Below are positions 28,772-36,170 of a stretch of DNA of 39,612 nucleotides, one piece after another. The DNA is taken from the NCBI GenBank assembly GCA_009377385.1, contig WHUD01000001.1:50320-89931 (forward strand), in the 5' to 3' direction. The notes beneath the pieces were generated by a model. It ran no database searches, had not been told where the DNA came from, and saw only the letters and a list, made by a program, of their open reading frames with translations. This DNA comes from Actinophytocola sp. GTDB lineage: Bacteria > Actinomycetota > Actinomycetes > Mycobacteriales > Pseudonocardiaceae. Made by a program: the position numbers and the translations under genes. Position 1 is the stretch's first letter. Every line of letters starts with the position of its first letter.

Positions 28772-28981
28772 AATGGCCCAACACCGCGCGGACGTTGCGA
28801 GGGCTTCGTCACGGATCAACGCCTTGAAGGACAGCCCGCGCACGAATAGGCGATGGCGTTTCGCCGTTGTTCATCCGTTCGTTGGTGAAACCGGTCAAGG
28901 CGCGACATAGCGTGCTGATAGAGGCGAGCCGATCCAACGATCGGGTGGTCTCGTTCCCGTTATGACTGCCTTGGAGGTGCC

Positions 28982-31054
28982 GTGCGCGACCGTTCCCGTG
29001 AACCCCGCCCGATGTGGCGACTGCCGTTGCTGACTCCACGCCATGGTGGGCGGTCCGCGATGACGTGCGTGTATCGCTGTGGCAATGCCTGCGACCACCC
29101 CGCGCCGAACACGTCGGACAACCCATACCTTGGCGAGGTCATCGATGGTGCGATTTCGCGCCGGTCGGCGTTGCGCGCCGGCGCGCTGTTCTCGCTGACC
29201 GTGGGCGCGGGCGGTGCGCTGGCCGCCGCCGACACGGGCGCGCGGGCGGGCGCCGCGGCGCGCGGGCGGACGCCACGCGGCCTCGACTACCAGCCGGTCG
29301 CACCGAACACCAAGGACGCGGTGATCGTGCCCGACGGCTACCGGCAGCAGGTGGTGGTCCGGTGGGGTGACCCGATCCTGCATGGCGCGCCCGCGTTCCA
29401 GCAGGACGCGCAGAGCCCTGAGGCGCAGTCGGGGCAGTTCGGCTACAACTGCGACTACCTGGCGCTGCTCGGTGCCCAGGGCGAGCGGGGCAGGGTGCTG
29501 GTGGCCAACCACGAGTACACCGACGAGGAGCTGATGTTCGCCGGCTACGACGGCGACAACCCGACTCGCGAGCAGGTCGAGATCGCGTGGGCCGCGCACG
29601 GCCTTTCGGTCGTCGCGCTGAACGAGAACCCTCGCTCCGGCGAGCTGACGCCGGTTGTCGGCCACCGGCTGAACCGTCGGGTCACCGCGACCACGCCGTT
29701 CGAGGTGACCGGTCCCGCCGCGGGCAGTGGTCTGCTGATGACGTCGGCCGATCCGACCGGCAGGACGGTGCTTGGCACGCTGAACAACTGCGGTGGCGGC
29801 ACGACGCCGTGGGGGACGGTGCTGTCCGGCGAGGAGAACTTCAACCAGTACTTCGCCAACGCCGGGGCCGTCAGCGACCCGGTCGCGCGGGAGCGGCTGA
29901 GCCGCTACGGGCTGCCGACCGGCGCTAGCGAGCGCAAGTGGGAGCGGTTCGACTCGCGCTTCGACCTGGGGCAGGAACCGAACGAGGCCAACCGGTTCGG
30001 CTGGGTCGTTGAGATCGACCCGCAGGACCCGAGTGCGCCGCCGCGCAAGCTCACCGCGCTGGGCCGGTTCAAGCACGAGGCCGCCGAGCCCCGGCTGACA
30101 AGCGACGGCAGGGTGGTCGTCTACATGGGAGACGACGAGCGGTTCGACTACTTCTACAAGTACGTCTCCAAGGGCAGCGTGATGCGGGGCGGCGGCGATG
30201 TGGCGCGGCAGCACAACCGTGGCCTGCTCGAGGATGGCACGCTCTACGTCGCTCGGTTCACCGGCGACAGCCCGGAAAGCGAGATCGACGGCTCCGGCGC
30301 GCTGCCGTCGGACGGCGCGTTCGACGGCACCGGCGAGTGGCTTCCGCTTGCGAGCGGGACGACGTCCTATGTGGACGGCATGTCCGCCGAGGAGGTCTAC
30401 GTCTTCACTCGACTGGCTGCGGACAAGGTCGGCGCAACCAAGATGGACCGGCCGGAAGACGTCGAGCCCAACCCGCGCACGGGTTCGGTGTATCTCGCAC
30501 TGACCAACAACTCCCGCCGAGGCGCGGAAGGACAGCCGGGGCCCGACGAGGCCAACCCCCGCAACGGCAACAAGCACGGTCAGGTCATGGAGATCGTCGA
30601 GCAGGGCAATGACCCGACCGCGACGAGCTTCACCTGGCTGTTGCTCCTGGTGTGCGGGGACCCGGACGACCCGAACACCTACTTCGCCGGGTTCCCGAAG
30701 GACCAGGTGAGCCCGATCTCCTGCCCAGACAACGTCGCATTCGACCCGCACGGCAACCTGTGGATCGCCACCGACGGCAACGAGCTCGGGTCCAACGACG
30801 GTCTGTTCGGGGTGGCGCTGGACGGCTCGCAGCGGGGGCGGGTGACGCAGTTCCTCACCGTCCCGGTCGGCGCCGAGACGTGCGGGCCGATCGTGGAAGA
30901 GCGGCGGGTCATGGTCGCGGTGCAGCATCCGGGCGAGGTCGACGGCGCAAGCGTTGAGGACCCGGCATCGGTGTGGCCGGACGGACCGGGCAACCTGCCG
31001 CGCCCGTCTGTGGTCAGCGTCACCAAGCGCGGGTACGGGCGCATTGGATCCTGA
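28982..31054 (+). CDS. phoX: PhoX-family alkaline phosphatase (DUF839), Tat-exported
   Basis: A 690-residue calcium/iron-dependent phosphatase. As usual for actinobacterial PhoX, the twin-arginine signal is internal: about 57 residues (LPLLTPRHGGRSAMTCVYRC, GNACDHPAPNTSDNPY) precede SRRSALRAGALFSLTVGAGG. Core PhoX blocks include LVANHEYTDEELMF, NCGGGTTPWGTVLSGEENF, RFGWVVEIDPQDP, YMGDDERFDYFYKYVS, RPEDVEPNPRTGSVY and SCPDNVAFDPHGNLWIATDG. The GTG follows ttggaggtgcc. It is followed by a strong hairpin at 31063-31088. Family assignment is firm; phosphate-starvation control is inferred from the divergent phosphatase and the nearby repeats. Confidence 0.93.
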   Translation: MRDRSREPRPMWRLPLLTPRHGGRSAMTCVYRCGNACDHPAPNTSDNPYLGEVIDGAISRRSALRAGALFSLTVGAGGALAAADTGARAGAAARGRTPRGLDYQPVAPNTKDAVIVPDGYRQQVVVRWGDPILHGAPAFQQDAQSPEAQSGQFGYNCDYLALLGAQGERGRVLVANHEYTDEELMFAGYDGDNPTREQVEIAWAAHGLSVVALNENPRSGELTPVVGHRLNRRVTATTPFEVTGPAAGSGLLMTSADPTGRTVLGTLNNCGGGTTPWGTVLSGEENFNQYFANAGAVSDPVARERLSRYGLPTGASERKWERFDSRFDLGQEPNEANRFGWVVEIDPQDPSAPPRKLTALGRFKHEAAEPRLTSDGRVVVYMGDDERFDYFYKYVSKGSVMRGGGDVARQHNRGLLEDGTLYVARFTGDSPESEIDGSGALPSDGAFDGTGEWLPLASGTTSYVDGMSAEEVYVFTRLAADKVGATKMDRPEDVEPNPRTGSVYLALTNNSRRGAEGQPGPDEANPRNGNKHGQVMEIVEQGNDPTATSFTWLLLLVCGDPDDPNTYFAGFPKDQVSPISCPDNVAFDPHGNLWIATDGNELGSNDGLFGVALDGSQRGRVTQFLTVPVGAETCGPIVEERRVMVAVQHPGEVDGASVEDPASVWPDGPGNLPRPSVVSVTKRGYGRIGS

Positions 31055-31062
31055 CCCGTTAC

Positions 31063-31088
31063 GGCCGGGCCCTGCGGCGGGCCCGGCC
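31063..31088 (+). terminator. Terminator-like hairpin after phoX
   Basis: ggccgggccc (31063-31072) and gggcccggcc (31079-31088) form a perfect 10-bp GC stem with a 6-nt loop, 9 bp after the phoX stop. No U-tract follows, as is common for hairpin terminators in GC-rich actinomycetes. Confidence 0.75.
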
Positions 31089-31194
31089 TCGTGGTCGCCA
31101 GGCCGTCCACGGCATGTTGCGTCAGAGCTACCGGGCGTTCGTTTCGCTCAAGGACCGTGCCGATGACAGTCCCCTACGCATCGGGAGAGGCCAC

Positions 31195-32487
31195 GTGCAT
31201 CCCACCATCGCCGTCATCGGTACCGGCTACCTCGGCACAACCCATGCCGCGGGCATGGCGGAACTCGGGTTCGACGTCATCGGCGTCGACGTCGATCCAG
31301 ACAGGGTCGCGCGACTCCAGCGTGGTGACGCGCCGTTCTTCGAACCGCGCCTTGAGGCGTTGCTGCGTCAGCACACGGCCGCAGGACGATTACGGTTCAC
31401 AACGGAGTTGGCCGATGCCGCCGACGTCGCCAGCGTGTTCTTCCTGTGCGTGGGAACCCCGCAGCAGGAAGACGGCCTTGCCGCTGACATGCGGCAAGTC
31501 CTCGGGGCGGTGCGTGATCTCGCGCCCCTGCTGCGGCGGCCCGCCCTGCTGGTCGGCAAGTCGACGGTGCCGGTGGGTACCGCGCACGCCCTTGCCCAGC
31601 TCGCGCAACAGCACGCACCGGACGGCGTTCCGGTCGACGTCGCCTGGAACCCCGAGTTCCTCAGGGAGGGCCACGGCGTGCAGGACACATTGCGCCCTGA
31701 CCGGCTGGTGCTCGGTGTGTCGTCGGCTGAGGCTGAGCAGACGTTGCGGGAGATCTACGCGCGACCGTTGCAGCGCGGCGTGCCGCTCGTCGTCACCGAC
31801 ACGACAACCGCCGAGCTGGTGAAATGCGCAGCCAACGCCTTCCTGGCAACGAAGATCTCGTTCATCAACATGGTGGCAGAGCTCTCAGAAGCCGCGAGTG
31901 CCGATGTCCTGGCCGTTTCGGAAGCCTTGGGCCATGACGCCCGGATCGGCCGCGCGTTCCTGCATCCCGGGCTCGGCTTCGGCGGCGGATGCCTACCCAA
32001 GGACGTCCGCGCGCTGATAGCGCAAGCGGACGATCTGGGGGTCGATCAGCCGATGGCACTGCTGCGCGCGGTTGACCAGATCAACCTGCGGTGTCGCAGC
32101 CGCATGGCGAAGGCCGCGGTCGACGAATGCGGTGGGAGCGTCGCGGGCCGCAGGATCGCCGTCCTCGGCGCGGCGTTCAAGCCGCTCACCGATGACGTGC
32201 GGGATTCTCCCGCGCTCGACGTCGCTCGTGAGTTGCGCCGGGCAGGCGCCGACGTCCAGGTATACGACCCGATGGCCAACAGCAATGCCAAGGAAGTGGC
32301 CCCCGAGCTGCAGTTCGTCGAGACGGCGGAGGACGCGGTCCGGGCAGCGCACCTTGTCCTGCATCTGACCGAGTGGGCGGAGTTCCGACTGCTTGACCCG
32401 GCACGTCTTCTTGAGCTGGTCGATCAGCCGTGTCTTCTCGATGGACGCAACTCACTGGACGCGGCGGAGTGGCGCGCCGCTGGCTAG
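31195..32487 (+). CDS. UDP-glucose/GDP-mannose dehydrogenase-family protein, likely UDP-glucose 6-dehydrogenase
   Basis: A 430-residue NAD-dependent sugar-nucleotide dehydrogenase. The dinucleotide motif IAVIGTGYLGTTHAAGMA is at the N-terminus; the catalytic Cys266 sits in HPGLGFGGGCLPKDVRAL, with the active-site lysine in ELVKCAANAFLATKISFINM. The C-terminal substrate-binding domain contains LGAAFKPLTDDVRDSPAL. The start GTG 31195 follows gggagagg; the longer open frame upstream crosses the phoX terminator. UDP-glucuronate for envelope polysaccharide is the likely product, but UDP-GlcNAc or UDP-ManNAc specificity cannot be excluded. It leads a group with two glycosyltransferases. Confidence 0.92.
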   Translation: MHPTIAVIGTGYLGTTHAAGMAELGFDVIGVDVDPDRVARLQRGDAPFFEPRLEALLRQHTAAGRLRFTTELADAADVASVFFLCVGTPQQEDGLAADMRQVLGAVRDLAPLLRRPALLVGKSTVPVGTAHALAQLAQQHAPDGVPVDVAWNPEFLREGHGVQDTLRPDRLVLGVSSAEAEQTLREIYARPLQRGVPLVVTDTTTAELVKCAANAFLATKISFINMVAELSEAASADVLAVSEALGHDARIGRAFLHPGLGFGGGCLPKDVRALIAQADDLGVDQPMALLRAVDQINLRCRSRMAKAAVDECGGSVAGRRIAVLGAAFKPLTDDVRDSPALDVARELRRAGADVQVYDPMANSNAKEVAPELQFVETAEDAVRAAHLVLHLTEWAEFRLLDPARLLELVDQPCLLDGRNSLDAAEWRAAG

Positions 32488-32585
32488 ACCGTGCGAGCGC
32501 TGGGCGTGGCAGAGTTCGCCTCGGGTTCAGCGACACGTCACGGTGCGGTGGATCGGGGGCCGGACGTCGGTATGAGCCTAACGAT

Positions 32586-33491
32586 GTGACGATCGAGCGC
32601 CCTCTGTGTTTCGTTGCGCTGGGAGACAGTACGACGGTCGGGATCGGCGATCCCATCACGGGATCCGGCTGGCGTGGGTGGGCACGGCTGTTGGCCGCCG
32701 AGCTCGCCCGCACCCATCAGCTGACCTACGCCAACCTGTCGGTGTCCGGCGCTACCTGTGAGTCGCTGCGAGCCGACCAATTGCACGCCGCCCTGCGAGC
32801 GCGGCCACACATCGCGTCGGTGATCGTCGGCGTGAACGACACGATGCGCTCGACGTGGGATCCGGCCAGGGTGCACGACGACATCCTCAGTTCGGTCGGT
32901 GCGCTCACCGACGCAGGTGCCCTGGTGATGACGCTGCGGTTCCACGACCACGGGCGGGTGCTCAGGCTGCCCGCGTTGCTGCGGCGACCACTACTGCGGC
33001 GGATCGAGGCGATCAATGCGGCCTACGACGCCGCGTACGCGTCGCACGGCGGGATCCGGATCGACCTGACGGACGAGCGTGTCGTCCACCAGCGGGAGTT
33101 CTGGAGCGTGGACCGGCTGCATCCCAGTGAGCTCGGTCATCGGTGGCTCGCATGCGAGTTCGCTGTCGGGTTGCGGGCTCGCGGGTTTCGGGTGGGCTGC
33201 CCGGACATCGGGACGTACACGACGCCACTGCCGTGGCAGAACGCGTGGTGGATGGTGAGCGAGGGCATTCCCTGGCTTGGCCGCCGTGCGAACGACGTCC
33301 TGCCGTGGGCGATGCGCATGGCAGCGACGGAGGTGGCGAGCAGGGTACGTGGCGGCCGGGCCGAACGGGGCGTTCGGCCCGCATTGCGCACCGAACGCCC
33401 CGTTCGGCTCGCTCGGACGGGCACACCGCCCGCCGTCCCCACACACCAGACAGCAGACACACACGCGCAGGTCATGTCGGAATCACCCTAG
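32586..33491 (+). CDS. SGNH/GDSL-family hydrolase
   Basis: A 301-residue esterase or lipase-like protein. The nucleophile Ser15 lies in FVALGDSTTVG, block III is VIVGVNDTMRS, and the catalytic Asp-His pair is in DRLHPSELGHRW. It lacks a signal peptide, so a cytoplasmic role is likely. The start is GTG 32586. The C-terminus after about residue 255 (RAERGVRPALRTERPVRL) is encoded by a palindromic mini-element plus low-complexity sequence, so the ancestral stop was probably elsewhere. It lies 28 bp before the glycosyltransferase pair. Substrate unknown; deacylation or deacetylation of a glycan or glycolipid is plausible. Confidence 0.85.
   Translation: MTIERPLCFVALGDSTTVGIGDPITGSGWRGWARLLAAELARTHQLTYANLSVSGATCESLRADQLHAALRARPHIASVIVGVNDTMRSTWDPARVHDDILSSVGALTDAGALVMTLRFHDHGRVLRLPALLRRPLLRRIEAINAAYDAAYASHGGIRIDLTDERVVHQREFWSVDRLHPSELGHRWLACEFAVGLRARGFRVGCPDIGTYTTPLPWQNAWWMVSEGIPWLGRRANDVLPWAMRMAATEVASRVRGGRAERGVRPALRTERPVRLARTGTPPAVPTHQTADTHAQVMSESP
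33360..33409. repeat. Palindromic mini-element, copy 3 (3' end of SGNH hydrolase gene)
   Basis: The arms 33360-33379 and 33390-33409 are inverted repeats built from ccgaacggggcgttcgg, nearly identical to copy 1 in soxA. Read in another frame it gives PNGAFG and PNAPFGS, the same peptide pattern as the soxA copy. Here it is read in the frame RAERGVRP, so the translated peptide is incidental. Confidence 0.8.
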
Positions 33492-33519
33492 ATTCACCCG
33501 GAACGGCCATAGTGCACAC

Positions 33520-34632
33520 GTGCGTATAGCGATCGTGGCCGAGTCGTTCCTCCCGCAAGTGAACGGGGTCTCGAACACCGTGCGGCACCTCGCGGAGCAG
33601 CTGTCCGCCGCTGGGCACAGCATCGTGATCGTCGCGCCGGGCCCTGGCGACGCTCGACACGAAGGCATCCCCGTCGTGCGTGTGCGCAGCGTGCCGCTGC
33701 CGTTCTATCGGGAGTTCCCGGTCGGCCTCCCGGACAAGGTTATGACCAGTGCCCTTGCTCGCTTCGCGCCGGACGTCGTACACCTGGCGTCGCCCGCGGT
33801 CCTCGGGGCAGCAGGACTGCGCGCCGCGAGGCGTCTCGGCGTGCCGACGGTCGCCGTCTTCCAGACCGACCTGGCGGGGTTCGCCCGCCAGTACCACCTG
33901 CGTGCTGAAGCCGTCATGTGGAAATGGATGCGGCACGTGCATCGCCGTGCCGACCGCACGCTCGCGCCGTCGTCGTCCACAGTAGAAAACCTGCGAGCAC
34001 TGGGGATCCCGCAGGTCCACCTGTGGGGGCGGGGAGTCAACCTTGAGCTGTTCGACCCGGCACGACGCGATGACGCCTTCCGGCAACAGATCGCGCCGGA
34101 CGGCGACGTTGTTGTGGGGTATGTCGGGCGGCTCGCGGCGGAGAAGGGTCTGTGGCGGCTCGCTGAACTGGCGGACATCCCTGGGATCAGGATGGTGATC
34201 GTCGGCGACGGACCCGAGCGGGCGGAGCTGGAAAGCATCCTGCCGGAAGCGCATTTCACCGGCATGCTGCAAGGCGAAAGCCTGGCACGCGTCTTCTCCT
34301 CGCTGGACGTCTTCGTGCACCCCGGTGAGCACGAGACCTTCTGCCAAACGGTGCAGGAAGCCCAGGCCAGCGGTGTGGCGGCGATCGCGCCCGCCGCCGG
34401 CGGTCCTGTCGATCTCATCGAGCACGGTCGCAACGGCCTGCTGTACGACCCAGCCGATCCGGCGGCGCTGCGACATAGCGTGATGACGGCCGTGCGCGAC
34501 GCTGGGCTGCGCAAGCGGCTGTCGGCGGCGGCCAGGGAACGGGTGCGGGATCGCACGTGGGCGCGCACGGTGGATGACCTGGTCACGCACCATTACACGG
34601 CCGTGCTCGATCCCGTTGACCGGGCGGCCTGA
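33520..34632 (+). CDS. GT4 glycosyltransferase, GDP-mannose-dependent mannosyltransferase-like (MgtA/PimB group)
   Basis: A 370-residue GT-B fold retaining glycosyltransferase. The acceptor-side N-terminus RIAIVAESFLPQVNGVSNTV is characteristic of the actinobacterial MgtA group. The donor domain has VGYVGRLAAEKGL, MVIVGDGPERAELE, FVHPGEHETFCQTVQEAQAS and the GGPVDLIEHGRNGLLY loop. The start is GTG 33520, giving the family's usual length. The next glycosyltransferase ATG overlaps its stop (TGATG). MgtA-like enzymes mannosylate glycolipids at the inner membrane face; the acceptor here is unknown. Confidence 0.9.
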   Translation: MRIAIVAESFLPQVNGVSNTVRHLAEQLSAAGHSIVIVAPGPGDARHEGIPVVRVRSVPLPFYREFPVGLPDKVMTSALARFAPDVVHLASPAVLGAAGLRAARRLGVPTVAVFQTDLAGFARQYHLRAEAVMWKWMRHVHRRADRTLAPSSSTVENLRALGIPQVHLWGRGVNLELFDPARRDDAFRQQIAPDGDVVVGYVGRLAAEKGLWRLAELADIPGIRMVIVGDGPERAELESILPEAHFTGMLQGESLARVFSSLDVFVHPGEHETFCQTVQEAQASGVAAIAPAAGGPVDLIEHGRNGLLYDPADPAALRHSVMTAVRDAGLRKRLSAAARERVRDRTWARTVDDLVTHHYTAVLDPVDRAA

Positions 34633-35765
34633 TGGCGCCTCGCATCGCGCAGGTGGCGAACTTCGTTGGGCCACACTCCGGCGGGATGCGCACCGCCGTT
34701 GACGCGCTCGGTGCGCGATACGCCGCGTCGGGGGCCCAGCGACTCCTCGTCACGCCGGGCGTCAGGGACGCGACTGTCGAGACGCCGTCCGGGGTGCATG
34801 TGCGGCTCAGGGCGCCGGAAGTCTCCGGCGGCTACCGGGTGATCCTCGAGCCGTGGCGGGTGCTCACCGTACTTGCGGACTTCGCGCCGACGTCCATCGA
34901 GGTCTCGGACAAGACCACCATGCTTCCGGTGGCCCGATGGGCCCGCCGGGCTGGCGCGGGGTGCGTGCTGTTCTCGCACGAACGGCTTGACGCGATGCTG
35001 GCCTTGCGGATCGGCATCCGGAGCGCGCGGAATATCGGCATCAGCGCGGCGATCAGCGCGTACCACCGGATGCTGACGCGAGCGTTCGACGCCATCGTGG
35101 TCACGTCCCGCTACGCTGCCGGCGAATTTCCCGCCACGGCGCGGAACCGGCTGCGGCACATCTCGCTCGGTGTGGACCTGGACACCTTCCACCCTCGGCG
35201 CGGCATCCCCGCGTCCGACGGCGTACTGCGGCTGGTGCATGCGGGCAGGCTCTCGCGCGAGAAGAGCCCCGACCTCGCGGTCGCGACCGCGGTCGAGTTG
35301 CACCGGCGCGGCGTCCCGGTCCAGATGGACGTCTACGGGCGGGGGCCGATGCTCAGCAGACTGCGTGAGCTGGCGTTCGGAGCGCCGGTCACGTTTCACG
35401 GCCATGTCGCTGACCGGCATGCGTTGGCCGCCGGGCTGGCAAGCGCCGACGTGGCGCTGTCCGTGTGCCCTGGCGAGACGTTCGGGCTGTCGATCCTGGA
35501 GGCGCTGGCGTCCGGCACGCCGGTGGTGACCGCGGATCGCGGCGGCGGACGCGAGCTGCTCACTGCGGCATCGGGCGCGTGGGCGTCGCCAGAACCACAC
35601 GCTCTCGCCGACGCTGTTTTGCGAGTGGCGGAGCGAGACGCCTGCACTGCCCGGATCGCCGCCCGGCGCCAAGCCGAGCGGTTCGACTGGTCGGGGACGG
35701 CCGCGTCGATGCTGGATCTGCATAGCGAGGTGTCGTCCGCTATCTCGGCTCGCGCATTGGCTTGA
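34632..35765 (+). CDS. GT4-family glycosyltransferase
   Basis: A 377-residue GT-B glycosyltransferase, coupled to the preceding one by a 1-bp overlap. The N-terminus RIAQVANFVGPHSGGMRTAV is the acceptor domain start. The donor-binding half contains RLVHAGRLSREKSPDLAVAT, VYGRGPMLSRL and CPGETFGLSILEALASGTPV (the EX7E motif), with GGGRELL after it. Paired GT4 enzymes with a sugar-nucleotide dehydrogenase nearby suggest assembly of a glycolipid or envelope polysaccharide. Specific donor and acceptor cannot be given. Confidence 0.88.
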   Translation: MAPRIAQVANFVGPHSGGMRTAVDALGARYAASGAQRLLVTPGVRDATVETPSGVHVRLRAPEVSGGYRVILEPWRVLTVLADFAPTSIEVSDKTTMLPVARWARRAGAGCVLFSHERLDAMLALRIGIRSARNIGISAAISAYHRMLTRAFDAIVVTSRYAAGEFPATARNRLRHISLGVDLDTFHPRRGIPASDGVLRLVHAGRLSREKSPDLAVATAVELHRRGVPVQMDVYGRGPMLSRLRELAFGAPVTFHGHVADRHALAAGLASADVALSVCPGETFGLSILEALASGTPVVTADRGGGRELLTAASGAWASPEPHALADAVLRVAERDACTARIAARRQAERFDWSGTAASMLDLHSEVSSAISARALA

Positions 35766-35862
35766 TGCTCGTGCCGAGCTGCTGGCAGGTGACGGCGTCA
35801 CACCTCTCCGCGTAACCGTGCGACGCATCTTCACCGGTCGGATGGCGCGCCAGTCGTTGCAT

Positions 35863-36138
35863 CTACCGGGATGCTTGGGGGCCCTGACCCGCAAACCGGG
35901 GACCAAGCTCCCGGTCGTGTCGCCACACCCTTACCGACGACAACAGCAACAAGGCGACCAAGAGCGGGATCAACACGGCGTCGGGCACGATCCCGAGCAG
36001 CAGCCCGCCCAGCAGCCGGTACAGGACGGCCCCGAATCCGGAGTGCATGCTGGTGGGCGCCCCACCGCGATGATGTGGGGCCACACGGTGCCGATGCAGG
36101 TCGATACAAACGAATTGCTCGCTCGCGTACGCTTCCAC
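35863..36138 (-). CDS. Small putative membrane protein
   Basis: A 91-residue open frame on the minus strand, starting at GTG 36138 about 8 bp after aaggag. One or two hydrophobic segments (LYRLLGGLLLGIVPDAVLIP, LLVALLLLSSVRVWRH) occupy the second half and look like the end of a multi-helix permease such as the TauE/SafE family; the first 30 residues look unrelated. It may be a remnant. The surrounding gap between glycosyltransferase and arylsulfotransferase genes (35766-36170) shows nothing else I can support. Confidence 0.4.
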   Translation of the reverse strand: MEAYASEQFVCIDLHRHRVAPHHRGGAPTSMHSGFGAVLYRLLGGLLLGIVPDAVLIPLLVALLLLSSVRVWRHDRELGPRFAGQGPQASR

Positions 36139-36170
36139 CCACTGATCTCCTTCGGTGAACAGGCAGGTGG

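Noticed and set aside
28895-30928. 677-codon minus-strand frame opposite phoX
   Set aside because: No motifs; phoX blocks on the plus strand are decisive.
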